From contig NZ_CP123991.1 of NCBI RefSeq assembly GCF_029919255.1, positions 303,110 through 367,109 of the forward strand: 64,000 bases of DNA. The letters are read 5' to 3'. Origin of the DNA: a cyanobacterium endosymbiont of Epithemia clementina EcSB. GTDB taxonomy: Bacteria; Cyanobacteriota; Cyanobacteriia; Cyanobacteriales; Microcystaceae. This document shows, one piece after another, positions 49,276-59,901 of this stretch (position 1 is its first letter; each line of letters starts with the position of its first letter). The translations under genes were made by a program, and so were the position numbers. The notes beneath the pieces were generated by a model. The model worked only from the letters and a program-made list of their open reading frames with translations, was not told where the DNA came from and made no database searches.

Positions 49276-50570
49276 AATATTTTGATTAAACTATACTGTC
49301 AAAATTAATGATCTGAGATTTAGTAATTTTTTGGTAAAAATACAGTTACAGAAATCACGTTAAAAATTTATCTTGTTTTAACTACAGTCATGATACTATA
49401 GTAGTAAATTTAATAAACATAGTTGGCATCTAAATCATGCTAAAAAACTCAACATCATAACTAATGATTATCTAATTTCCAAAGTTCTCAATCAATGGTG
49501 AGGATCATTGTCAATATTAGATTATGTGGAAATTAAGTCTCCTAAGCGGTTATTTGACTATGTACTGAATTGTTACTGTCATATTTTAATCAGCCGTTAG
49601 TAAATGAAGCCTCAACTACAAGATTATATTCCTAACCTAATCAGTCTGTTTAAAAATTTAGCGGAACCTTGTAGTGGTTTTTACCATACCACCAATTGAA
49701 CTCACCATTTGGTCAAAAACCTCGGTAAATTTATTAAACTTACTAGACTTCAGCGGTTAGAGAGGATAATTAAGTCTAAAATTACCAGTAACTAATCCAT
49801 CGACAATCTCATCCATTATTTATAGGCAGACGATAGTAGCGCTTAATATGAACAAACCGTTGTACTTATTAAGCAATACACAGAACTTTGCTTATAAGGT
49901 TGGGATGGCTCAACTAATACTACTTCCGAGAGTTAGGTCAATGACACTGGAATGTTTATTCGTCAAGTTCAAAATTTTACGTTTTCAATGGGGTTAAATC
50001 TTGCTGTGCCTATACTTTATGAAAGTATGTCCCATAACTTTTCTAACTCAAATTGTTCACGCCTGAGCTCTTAAAAAATTTCAAGGGGATTTGTTATGAG
50101 TATTTAATCATATCTCTATAACCTCCAATATATACAAAGATTAATTCAAAAAAACTCTCTATAACGTCTTCCAAAATACCTACCTGAATAAAATCATCAC
50201 AAGCTAAATAAATTTTTAATGATGTGAATATAGAGTCAATTATTAAATTTTCTCGTCATTAAAAGTAGTCAGCAGCCGGAACACTATGTTTTTGCTGATA
50301 TGATATCTGAATTTAGGAACCACTAGAACCATTGGTACTTTGTTTAAAGGCAGTAGTGTTCATGGTAGAAAAGTGGATTAAACTGCCTTAACTCAAATAA
50401 AATTGTATTCAAATAAAATCGACTTAGATTATGGCAAAGTTCGAGAACATAATCGACTTTGACGATACTTCTAAGCCTTTCTTCTAAATAGAAAAAGGAA
50501 AAGTTTGCTATGATTTTAAAGTTTTCTATTTAGGAACGTCTAACTGACCATCAATCCTACATAATCAAGA
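49276..50570. other. 1.3-kb decayed region
   Basis: No assignable gene, but protein-like snippets on the plus strand suggest at least one dead gene. From ATG 49603 a frame reads MKPQLQDYIPNLISLFKNLA. Around 49770-50000 about 75 codons lack stops (LPVTNPSTISSIIYRQTIVA...), and an overlapping frame gives FIRQVQNFTFSMGLNLAVPI. Near 50330 another reads GTLFKGSSVHGRKVD. Family unknown. Confidence 0.4.
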
Positions 50571-51362
50571 ATGAGGTTAATTTGTTCAAAATCCTCAATA
50601 TCACCAGAAATACCTCTATTTATCTATTTACCGGGAATGGATGGAACGGGGAAGTTGCTACATCGACAAGTTAAAAAATTGAGTCAATTTTTTAAAGTTT
50701 GTTGTTTATCAATTCCCCAAAATGATTGTAGCAACTGGAATACTTTAGTTTCTAAAACCATTAGCTTAATTGAAAAAGAACTAAACCATCATCCTCAATG
50801 TTCCTCCGTTTATTTGTGTGGAGAATCTTTTGGAGGATGTTTAGCAATAAAACTTGCTCTAAAATCTCCTGAGTTAATCAAAAAAATGATTTTAATCAAT
50901 CCTGCTTCATCTTTTACAAAACGTCCTTTATTAAGTTGGGGAGGTGAATTAATTCAATGGGTACCGGACATTTTACATCAAACTTCAACCCTAGGATTTT
51001 TACCTTTTTTGGCAGCTTTAGGAAGAATGGAAACAAAGGATTATTACGCTTTATTAAAAGCGATGCAATCAGTTCCTCCATTAGTGATTAGTTATCGACT
51101 GAGGTTATTACGGGATTTCAACGTCGATGACGCACAATTAAAACAGTTAACTCAACCTATTTTAACCGTCGCTAGTGATAGCGATTACCTATTACCCTCC
51201 GTCGCTGAGGGAAAACGATTAGTCAACTGTTTACCTAATAGTAACTTAGTAATCCTACCTGATAGTGGACATGCTTGTTTATTAGAAACTGAAGTTGATT
51301 TGACTAAACTACTTCAAAAGTATAATTTTTTACCCCTCAAAATCACAGCCCATGAACACTGA
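50571..51362 (+). CDS. Alpha/beta hydrolase, 263 aa
   Basis: A 263-residue alpha/beta hydrolase. The oxyanion segment is YLPGMDGTGKLLHRQ, the nucleophile elbow is CGESFGG (Ser in GxSxG), the acid is probably in ASDSDYLLPS and the catalytic His in DSGHACLLE. All triad members are present, so it should be active. The type resembles esterases or acyltransferases that cyanobacteria and plastids use on lipids or phytyl esters, but the substrate is unknown. ATG at 50571. It stands alone between two decayed regions. Confidence 0.85.
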   Translation: MRLICSKSSISPEIPLFIYLPGMDGTGKLLHRQVKKLSQFFKVCCLSIPQNDCSNWNTLVSKTISLIEKELNHHPQCSSVYLCGESFGGCLAIKLALKSPELIKKMILINPASSFTKRPLLSWGGELIQWVPDILHQTSTLGFLPFLAALGRMETKDYYALLKAMQSVPPLVISYRLRLLRDFNVDDAQLKQLTQPILTVASDSDYLLPSVAEGKRLVNCLPNSNLVILPDSGHACLLETEVDLTKLLQKYNFLPLKITAHEH

Positions 51363-51420
51363 AGCCGATAATACTGGTTAATTTCTAGTCATTATTGAAT
51401 ATCTTAATAGCGAGAGAATA

Positions 51421-51618
51421 TTAGGAAGAAGAGATATCCAAGGATTCAACAATAATTTGAGCACTTTTAGGTTTATGAGATAGCCTTGTAAGGTATGCAA
51501 CTGCTACGATCGCTATTAACTCTGAAACCATTACCGACAGTAACAGGATAATAGGCGGTGATACCAAACCAGATGTTAATGCAAAGATCTGGTTGTTCAA
51601 GAGCGAAAGTTCTCTGTA
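51421..51618 (-). pseudogene. 65-codon membrane ORF lacking a normal start
   Basis: Read leftwards, the frame after a TAG at 51619-51621 is open for 65 codons to a TAA at 51421. It starts YRELSLLNNQIFALTSGLVS, has a long hydrophobic segment (PPIILLLSVMVSELIAIVAV) and ends LSHKPKSAQIIVESLDISSS. It is very protein-like and cleaner than anything nearby. There is no ATG or GTG near the 5' end; a TTG six codons in (before NNQ) could serve. Either a small gene with a TTG start or the C-terminal remnant of a larger membrane protein. It converges on the hydrolase at 51362. Confidence 0.45.
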
Positions 51619-54199
51619 CTAGGCATTTATTTTTTTGTACCAGATATTTATGTTGAAAAAATTTTTATTTTGATACGTTCACTCCTCCGCTATCATCATA
51701 TAGGTTTTTCCTCGCACAATAGAACAAATTTTGCTATTTCAGTACTGCTCAACGCGAACATAATCACTTAATCCATCGGAATATAACAAAAAAATATAAT
51801 TCTTATCAAGAATTAACCTATCCAAACCAGGATACGACAATCTAGCATCACTCATCCCTGATACTTGTCTTCAATCTCCCACCTCGGGATAGTCAATAGC
51901 TTCTCAGCAAATTATAGATAAGCAAACTTTACGCGAAACTAGTTCATCATCAAATAGCTGGCTACTTGGTGATAACTGGTGGGAACAATTTGGTAAATTT
52001 ACGAGAGCCTACCATATTAGCCAAATACATTTCATAACCTGAGACAAGACTCATCATGATAGAGTTCTTCATATGTTGACATTGTTCAGAGTCTTTGCTG
52101 TGACCGATGTGAATTAACAAAGTTAACAACTTGTATAAATTCCTCAAGAAACTGTTTTTTGTTCTTTTATTAGTTTTCCATGGAGAGCATAACAACTATC
52201 TCCATTTTGATAACGCTTTGTCTCAAGCTCAGTGCTAGTAAAAATGTGATATACAATATTTGTACTATTATTTATATTGATTGCTGGTGCTAAATAGTTA
52301 AGAAGATATTTTCCGTGAAGAATTTTATATTCTTGTGGTTTATTACAGACTTCTCATGAGGTATTTACAATTTTAAAAAGGCTGTTTCTAATAAAAATAA
52401 CCAAGGGTCTCTTAGTTGTTTAATTGTGTAATAGTAGTGTGCATCTTTATTAAGTTCTATAACTTAAACGCTCTCCTCACTGACCATGAGTAAATTAAGA
52501 GTGAGAAAACTCGATACTATACTCTTTAATGTTTAAAACTTACCACAGGTTAACGATTTACTAATGTTAATTTAATCGTCTGATGGAGCTAGTATTAAGT
52601 CACACTCTCTTGAGTTCCAATAAAAAATGATATCAACAAATTAGCCATGACTATCGAGATGAACGTCACTATGAGCTAATTAACAAACTTCTTTTCGACT
52701 CTTTTAGGTTTTAGAGTTTTTAATTCTTCATTATCTAGTTTATTGTTATCTGGTTCTACGATTTATTAGTTTTCTCTTGTATAGTTTTAGAGTTTGATAT
52801 TTATTTTAGTCTCATTTTCTTATGATAAGAAAAAATATCTATAAAATTAGAAAATATAAAGACAATAGAAAAAATAGGTAATTACGTACACAATTTTTAT
52901 TTTTTGTGATTTTATGATAAGTTTTTAGTTGTGTATTGAATTACTTTTTAATAAGTGAAGGTTATCAATAAATTATGTAACTATATAGAATTTAGTCCAG
53001 CCTCCTAATGCTATTAGGTAATACTATTCTACATGAGAACTGCAAACATAACCGTGAAAAGCTTTTTTTACTAAAATTGTACTTGGTACAATTTTGTATG
53101 AGAGCGATATTTTTTTGGGATTTTTAAAGATAAAAAACACCTTTTTACAGGATAATTTTATCAGTATAAAATACTGAAGTTAATCTCAAGCTGAATGGGA
53201 AATTACGAAATTTAGAAATAACAATGGGCTCAAAAAGCAGTAAAGTTATAATCTATTTGATTTCATGTTTATTAAGGTTAACCCAAAAATGTCGGACAAC
53301 TAAACTATAACACAATGCCCCAACGGTTGCTTGAATGCAATCATCAGCATGAGTTTAAAATATTACAAACATAAATTTTAGGCATTACTACAGTAATGTA
53401 AAGTCGTTGAGAAATAAACGCATCGATATGACCATCAATAAAACTATAGAACTTGTAATTCCGTTTTAGTCAAATGGTGATGTCAAAATAATTTTTGAGA
53501 TGATTTTTATTAATGAGAATTGCTAGGAAAAACTAAACAAAAAGGGGTGTTTACTTGGTATTACATATTCGTAATACGCACAATAACTATATCAAGCCAT
53601 ATACTACTCTGATGAGTTGTGTTGAAAGTTTAAAGCTGCCAACACCTTTCACTTTTTATAATAAAAAGTTGGGATAAGTTTTTTATCTTTTATGACTACT
53701 TCTGAGCTATTTTATATAATTTTGCAATTTTAATGCCATCGATATATCTTAACCACAAATCAAAAATAGCAATCTTTAGACTCTGTTTTGTATCACAAAA
53801 CAAGTTATTCTCTATCATTGGATACTCATCATCTAAAGATAATTTTTTCATACTATATTTAGTAATATACGTAAATTCATGAGAATTCATTCATCTTTAT
53901 CAATAGATAAAATATTAATTTCATTAAATCTTAAATTTAAACTTTAGTTCATAAAATAACTTATGTAATTTAATTTTTAATACTATTGGTTAATAGTATT
54001 TTTATTGTTAATTACTTACTTTTAGACCAAAAAATACAGCCTTAAATAGTAAGATAAATACTTACAGGTTTCATGAACATAAAAGATTACCACTGAAAAG
54101 TAAAAAAATGAAACCACATAAATACTTAAATAACTTACATAAATTGTACCTACCCTCTATTTAATTAGATTTAAATATAATTAACAATACTAAATTAAG
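51619..54199. other. 2.6-kb decayed region
   Basis: Mostly AT-rich with no assignable gene. Protein-like snippets on the plus strand include SSSNSWLLGDNWWEQFGKF (about 51940-52000) and SHDYRDERHYELINKLLFDS (about 52640-52700). A 10-bp hairpin with a 3-nt loop lies at 53073-53095 (AAAATTGTAC). A 64-codon minus-strand open frame at 53696-53890 has no supporting feature. Probably several dead genes. Confidence 0.45.
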
Positions 54200-55207
54200 T
54201 TAATTTTTATTGAAAAATTCAATAGCTTTATCTAATAATTGATTACCCTGATCAATAGTTTCAATACGAGAGACTAGATCGCGCAACTCAGGTGCTCCTG
54301 GAAATGCCTTACAATACCAAGCTAGATGCTTTCGTGATTGATAAATTCCTCGTCGTCCCTTATATTCCCATAGATTATTAAGATGTTCTTTTGCACATTC
54401 CAGCCGTTGTTTTGGAGTCGGAGAAATTTTCATAATTCCTGTTCGTAAAAAGTAATCAATTTCTCCGACGAGAAAAGGATAACCTAATGTTCCTCGTGAA
54501 CACATCACTCCATCTGCTCCCGTAATTTCCAAACACTTAATAGCTGATTCCACTGAAAAAATATCCCCATTAGCAATAACAGGAATACCTAATATTTTTT
54601 TGACTTTAGTAATCCATTCCCATTTTGCTTTTCCATTATATCCTTGAGCACGAGTCCTACCATGAATGGTAATCATTGCTGCCCCTGAATCTTCCATCCT
54701 TTTTGCAAAATCAAGGATGTTAATTTCTTGATCACTCCAGCCAATGCGAGTTTTAATAGTAACAGGGACTTCAACAGATTTCACTACTTTTTCTACAATT
54801 GCTTGAGCAATATCTGGTTGACGAAGTAGAGAAGATCCTCCCCCTTTTTTAGTGATTTTATTTACGGGACAACCCATATTTATATCAATAGTTTGAGCTC
54901 CTTCTTGCACAGATTTTTGAGCGGCTTCCGCTATAAAATCAGGACGAGAGTCAAATAATTGAATACTAATTGGCTGTTCATCCTTATCAATTTCCATCAG
55001 TTTTGGAAGTTGTTTTAAATAATGAATTTCTGTAGCATTAATCATCTCAGTATACATCATAGATTGAGGCGCATATCGTCTAACTAAACGACGAAATACT
55101 AAATCTGTAACTCCAGATAGGGGAGACTGAAATACGCGACTTTTTACTTTCAATGATCCAATTTTCAAAGGAGATGATAATTTTTGTTTAAGATAATTAG
55201 ACAACAT
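54200..55207 (-). CDS. tRNA-dihydrouridine synthase (DusB/NifR3-like)
   Basis: A 335-residue FMN enzyme with a TIM barrel that reduces uridines in the tRNA D-loop. FMN-binding start SRVFQSPLSGVTDLVFRRLV, catalytic cysteine in INMGCPVNKITKKGGGSSLL, ITIHGRTRAQGYNGKAKWEW, IANGDIFS and GADGVMCSRGTLGYPFL are all present. The C-terminal helical tRNA-binding domain follows (RKHLAWYCKAFPGAPELRDL). ATG at 55207. Intact, with about 1 kb or more of decayed DNA on both sides. Confidence 0.94.
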   Translation of the reverse strand: MLSNYLKQKLSSPLKIGSLKVKSRVFQSPLSGVTDLVFRRLVRRYAPQSMMYTEMINATEIHYLKQLPKLMEIDKDEQPISIQLFDSRPDFIAEAAQKSVQEGAQTIDINMGCPVNKITKKGGGSSLLRQPDIAQAIVEKVVKSVEVPVTIKTRIGWSDQEINILDFAKRMEDSGAAMITIHGRTRAQGYNGKAKWEWITKVKKILGIPVIANGDIFSVESAIKCLEITGADGVMCSRGTLGYPFLVGEIDYFLRTGIMKISPTPKQRLECAKEHLNNLWEYKGRRGIYQSRKHLAWYCKAFPGAPELRDLVSRIETIDQGNQLLDKAIEFFNKN

Positions 55208-55669
55208 TTGATACTTGAATAAGTTTCAACAATAACACCATTTTAGGCTGAGTATAATAAATGAGTAGTTTATAACTATCAAAACTGTTATCTTGAAATT
55301 ACATAGTATAGTTACGATAATAGTTTTGAGATTAATTAAGTCACTATAATTTTGAATACCTCATAAAGTAATACTTTTCAGTTCTGTTTATTATAAAATT
55401 GTTATAGCTAGTTTAGGAGGCTCGTAAATAATAATTGTAGATATATCTTGTATATTATTTTATTGAACATATCTTTGTCTTAAATATTATTGAAGATAAT
55501 TCATATCTAGTAAATCTCAATAAATTTTAATTTATTTAAAATAAAAAAATCTATTATCAATCAATAAACATCTTAAATTTGTCAAAAACCTAGTAGGGTA
55601 ATTGCGGCTAAATATTACAAAATTATTGAGTCTGATAAGTTTTTTAAAAATTAGAAATAAATACTTTTA

Positions 55670-56532
55670 ATGCAGCAATTGCTACTGTCTTAGCTTTCTG
55701 CGTGGTAGTGTCTAAACACACCTGCGAGGAGATTTTGATTAGCCTGTACTCAAGATCATCAAGAAATTCTATTTAATTTTTTTCTTAAACACTTTATCCA
55801 ACACTTGCTCTCAATGCCATTGATTTCTATCTCGTTGAGATTAACTTTAGTCAAGTAATTAAGAAGCTTAATATTGGCTTAGGTTTGATTGTTGCTCCAG
55901 GAACATTAATCGTAATTTTTTAGGTACACTAACAGGTTTAAAAATTTTCTTTAACTCTAATCGGGAAAGATAATCCTAGGTTATTTATAACATAGGAATT
56001 ATATTGGATAATATGCTTGGGGAAGCAAACTTAAATTTCTTAGGGGTTCACCTATGATTTTCTAATCACCGTACTTCCTCAATTAGGTCTCACACCATTA
56101 TCGTTAGACAAGGAAAACCTGAAAGTGTTCAAGAATAATGAAAAAAATCGTGTTATTACCGCTAATTTACAAGTCATTCCCAATTTAATCTACTTTGGGT
56201 ATTTCCTGGATGAAGCTATAACCCATCCACACTTTGACCCGAGAACTTAGAACAATTAGTCCTGCCAAAGGCGACACAAATTATTCAATCAACACAACCA
56301 AATATTTTTTAGGGGAGTTCGTGCGTTTCAATACACTGCTTGTGACACAATGGCAACCATTGGGCAGGATCCTCGGCGGACTTATTTGTGATTGAACTCA
56401 CTGTCCATTTAACCAACAATAAATCGTGATACTCAACTTAGGTTGAAAACTCCTGCCGACATTTTTGTTAGACTACTCTGGAACAGTAATAAGAGATTTT
56501 CTTCGCCCTCGGACGATTTTCTCTTCTATTGA
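55670..56532 (+). pseudogene. Unidentified conserved membrane-anchored protein, decayed
   Basis: Successive plus-strand pieces in order: ATVLAFCVVVSKHTCEEI; TLALNAIDFYLVEINFSQVI then IGLGLIVAPGTLIVIF; FLGTLTGLKIFFNSNRER; DFLITVLPQLGLTPLSLDKE, NNEKNRVITANLQVIPNLIY and FLDEAITHPHFDPRT; EQLVLPKATQIIQSTQPNIF; RGVRAFQYTACDTMATIGQD; IELTVHLTNNKS; LKTPADIFVRLLWNSNKRFS. At least five frameshifts or stops separate them. N-terminal hydrophobic segments are followed by a soluble domain. Such ordered fragments prove a former gene of about 280 codons. I cannot name the family. Confidence 0.7.
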
Positions 56533-56576
56533 AAATAATGTAACTTATATAGCTAAAGAGTCAAGATCAAAAAAAC

Positions 56577-56618
56577 ATGATGATTCTCTTAGTGTAATTT
56601 AGCTGAGAGAATCATCAT
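56577..56618. terminator. Long hairpin between the pseudogene and tolC-like gene
   Basis: ATGATGATTCTCT (56577-56589) pairs exactly with 56606-56618, extendable to 16 bp with one G-U pair. It is 45 bp past the dead gene and 30 bp before the next ATG. Likely the surviving terminator of the dead gene, now in the leader of the TolC-family gene. Confidence 0.65.
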
Positions 56619-56647
56619 CGGTCCTACTCAAATTTTCGATAAATCCT

Positions 56648-58336
56648 ATGTTTGTTTTACGTTTGTGTGTGAGTATGAGTGCAGGTATTTTTCTAGCCTT
56701 AATCTGGAAAGTATCGGTGGCGACACAAGTACCGTCATCTTCTGTAAAAACTCACGATGGAACTTCGGGAACCTCTCAAGGAACTTCTTTGTTATCCCCC
56801 AATAGGCGAGTCTGGGTAAAGAAAGCGAACCTCCATATGGCAGATATCAAGCAGATGAAACAATCCATTTCAAAACAAACATCATCAACCATCAGGAAAT
56901 TTTCTACTCAGGTTAGTGTTGAACCAATAGACTCGTTAAATGTCTCCAACGCCATTAATCGCTCTCCAGCTATCTTGAAAAACCTGCTACCAAAAAAACT
57001 TAACCCCGGTGGCAACCCCTTATTATTTCCCACCAAACCCTCAGAGGTGGAGACCGCTATTAGTCAGCCAATTACCTTAGACCAAGCTATTTCCCTGGCT
57101 TTGCATAACAATAGAGAACTTCAAGCCTCTCGTATCAAACTAGAAGAGCGTCAGGCTCGTTTAAAAGTCGAACAAGCTGACTTGTTTCCTACAATAGACA
57201 TTGGAGCTAGTGCTGTAAGGTTTAGAAATGATCGGGTATTCGGTGGTGGTACGAATCAACTCGGAAATTTAATTCCTGAAGAAACCAGTGCTGAAACTTT
57301 TACGGATCTTCGCGCTTTAGCAACCCTTAATTACATTATTTACAGTGGGGGTGAACGGTCAGCTCAAATTACACGGGCTCAAAGAGAAGTCCGTAACCAA
57401 GAGCTAGAAGTAGAGCGAATTTCTGAACAAACCCGCTTTGAATCCACTGATCGTTATTATCGGTTACAAAATGCCGACGCTCAGGTTGCCATTGCCCAAG
57501 CGGCGGTAGAAGATGCAAATCAAAGTTTACGGGATGCTCGATTATTAGAACAAGCAGGATTGGGAACACGATTTGATGTTTTGCGGGCCGAAGGAGACTT
57601 AGCTACGGCTAATCAAGGGTTAACTCGTGCAATCGCCGAACAGCGAACGGCAAGACGTAGTTTAGCTGAATTTTTGAGTGTCGGACAGCACGTTCAATTA
57701 ACAGCAGTAGACGAGATATCCGAAGCAGGGACTTGGGCAATGACCCTTGATGAAACAATTGTCCGTGCCTATAAAAATCGTGCTGAGTTAGAACAACAAT
57801 TAGTACAACGAGAAATTAGTCAACAAGATCGTGACATTGCTCTGTCAGAAATTAGACCTCAAATTAGTTTTCTCGCAGAATATGATGCACGGGATAACTT
57901 AGACGATGGCGTTCCTATTCTCATGGACTGGACATTTGAAGCACGGGTTCGCTGGCGAATTTTTGATGGGGGGAGAGCCTTTGCCGGAGCCAGACGAGCT
58001 GAACAGAATATAAATTTAGCCAATACCAACTTTGCTAAACAACGTAATGCCATTCGTCTTGAGGTAGAAGAAGCTTATTATAACCTTATTGCAAATCGGG
58101 AAAATATCACCAGTACCCGCAAGAACGTTGAAATTTTTACAGAGGCTCTCAGACTAGCTCGACTACGATTTCAGGCTGGGGTTGGAACTCAAACTGATGT
58201 CATTGATGCCCAACGAGATCTCACAGATGCACGGGGGCGTTTTCTACAGGCAGTTATTGGCTACAATCAATCTCTCAATGCTTTACAACGCTCAGTTAGT
58301 AATTTACCTGACAATGGGTTGTTTAAGACACGTTGA
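56648..58336 (+). CDS. TolC-family outer-membrane efflux protein
   Basis: A 562-residue protein. A signal-like N-terminus (VLRLCVSMSAGIFLALIWKV) is followed by about 110 low-complexity Ser/Thr-rich residues. Two outer-membrane-efflux repeats come next: the first from LDQAISLALHNNRELQASRI with its long coiled coil, the second from LDETIVRAYKNRAELEQQLV to the ending RFQAGVGTQTDVIDAQRDLT. Trimers form the outer-membrane channel of tripartite pumps and type I secretion. No inner-membrane partner or adaptor gene is adjacent. ATG at 56648. It is well preserved among ruined neighbours, implying continued export of something. Confidence 0.9.
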   Translation: MFVLRLCVSMSAGIFLALIWKVSVATQVPSSSVKTHDGTSGTSQGTSLLSPNRRVWVKKANLHMADIKQMKQSISKQTSSTIRKFSTQVSVEPIDSLNVSNAINRSPAILKNLLPKKLNPGGNPLLFPTKPSEVETAISQPITLDQAISLALHNNRELQASRIKLEERQARLKVEQADLFPTIDIGASAVRFRNDRVFGGGTNQLGNLIPEETSAETFTDLRALATLNYIIYSGGERSAQITRAQREVRNQELEVERISEQTRFESTDRYYRLQNADAQVAIAQAAVEDANQSLRDARLLEQAGLGTRFDVLRAEGDLATANQGLTRAIAEQRTARRSLAEFLSVGQHVQLTAVDEISEAGTWAMTLDETIVRAYKNRAELEQQLVQREISQQDRDIALSEIRPQISFLAEYDARDNLDDGVPILMDWTFEARVRWRIFDGGRAFAGARRAEQNINLANTNFAKQRNAIRLEVEEAYYNLIANRENITSTRKNVEIFTEALRLARLRFQAGVGTQTDVIDAQRDLTDARGRFLQAVIGYNQSLNALQRSVSNLPDNGLFKTR

Positions 58337-58389
58337 TCCCAGGCAATTCCCTGTTTTCTGTTGCTTGAAACGTTGTAGGAACAATTTAC

Positions 58390-59881
58390 GTGTCTCTACA
58401 CTTCATTTGTATCTACATTAAGTTAGGCTCTTTCACAGAAAAATTAATTCTTGAAATTGTGAATCATTTTTTTGATCTAGTTGATCAATTCTTTTCTCGT
58501 TTTGTTTATATTATCGAACAGATACTTTTCCTTGAGCTTGGAGGAGTTCCCCTAATTGTTCTCTGGGTGTTGGTCGGGGGAATTTTTTGTACTCTACGAA
58601 CGGGATTTATTAATATTCGGGGGTTTAAACACGCTGTTGATATCGCCCTAGGTCGATATGATTGCCTTCAAGAGAACTCAAAAGGAGAACTAACTTCCTT
58701 TCAAGCTTTGGCTACTGCTCTATCTGCGAGTGTAGGACTAGGAAATATTCCTGGGGTGGCCATTGCGATTCAACTCGGAGGGCCAGGGGCAGTATTTTGG
58801 ATGACTATAACGGCAATTTTGGGAATGTCAACTAAATTCATCGAATGTACCCTAGGGCTTAAATATCGCATTTTTTATCCTGATGGCACGGTAGTTGGTG
58901 GACCGATGTATTATTTGCGTGACGGGTTAAATACATTAGGTCAAGCTCAATTGGGTAAGGTTTTAGCAATCATTTATGGGGTTGCTGGAATTGGGTCAGC
59001 TATGGGCGCAGGGAATATGTTCCAGTCTAATCAATCGTTTGCAGTATTAGTCACCATCATTCCACGGTTACAATCATATAATTGGGCTTATAGTCTGAGT
59101 TTGGCGTTTTTGGTGGGATTAGTGATTGTTGGCGGTGTTAGCCGTATTAGCATTGTCACTAGTAAGTTAGTCCCAGTAATGGTTGTAGTTTACATTTTTA
59201 GCTGTTTGTGGGTTTTAAAAGCAAATTTTGCAGTGATTCCCAGGGCATTTTTATGATCCAAGAGGCTTTTTCTCCTCAGGCTATTGAGGGGGACTAGTAG
59301 GAGTTTTGGTTCAAAGGGTCCGACGCAGTGCCTTTTCTAATGGGGCTGGAATGGGCTCAGCGACGATCGCCCATTCGGTTGCCAAGACTCAAGAACCTAT
59401 TCAAGAAGGAATTATTTCTATCTTAGAGCCGTTTGTTGATACGGTAATCATCTGTAATTTAACGGCATTGGTCATCATAACGACAGGAATTTATAGCGAT
59501 GTAGTGGGAGTAACCATTAGTGGTTCAGCTCTAGTTGCGCTAGCTTTTGGTCAAGTCATTAATTGGCTCCCTTTTGTTTTAGCTGGAGTTATGAGTTTGT
59601 TTGCCTTTTCAACTATGATCACTTGGTGTTATTACGGAGAAAGATGTTGAGCCTATGTTTTCGGAGAATCTAGTCGTCATATCTTCAAAATTATGTTTCT
59701 AATTTTTATCTTTCTGGGATCTATTATTAATCTAGAAGCTATAGTAAATTTTGGTTATATGATGTTATTTACCTTAGCTATTGCTAATATTTTAGGTTGT
59801 ATTTTATTATCGGAACAAGTGGCCGAAAATTTAAAAAAATTTTGGCAAAAGTTGAAGTTTAAAGAGATTAAAGGTAGATAA
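58390..59881 (+). pseudogene. Na+/alanine symporter (AGCS family), recently broken
   Basis: Three consecutive open pieces encode one sodium:alanine/glycine symporter. Piece one (58390-59256) carries the N-terminal helices, ALATALSASVGLGNIPGVAI, GGPGAVFWM and VVGGPMYYLRDGL, and ends IPRAFL at a frameshift. A short stretch in a second frame ([13 protein letters not shown]) bridges to piece two (59306-59650, [26 protein letters not shown]), which ends at TGA where the family has Trp. The same frame continues AYVFGESSRHIFK into piece three (59693-59881). So two frameshifts and one Trp-to-stop change are enough to explain the break. Everything else is near-intact, which marks a recent loss of amino-acid uptake. 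Sequencing error at the two shifts should be excluded. Confidence 0.9.
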
Positions 59882-59901
59882 TTTTTATCAAGAGAAAATA
59901 T

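Noticed and set aside
51962-52195. 77-codon minus-strand frame
   Set aside because: The plus strand shows the more protein-like snippet (LLGDNWWEQFGKF) in the same place, so the minus frame is probably a shadow of a dead plus-strand gene.
53696-53890. 64-codon minus-strand frame
   Set aside because: No start signal, no domain, surrounded by desert; probably chance.
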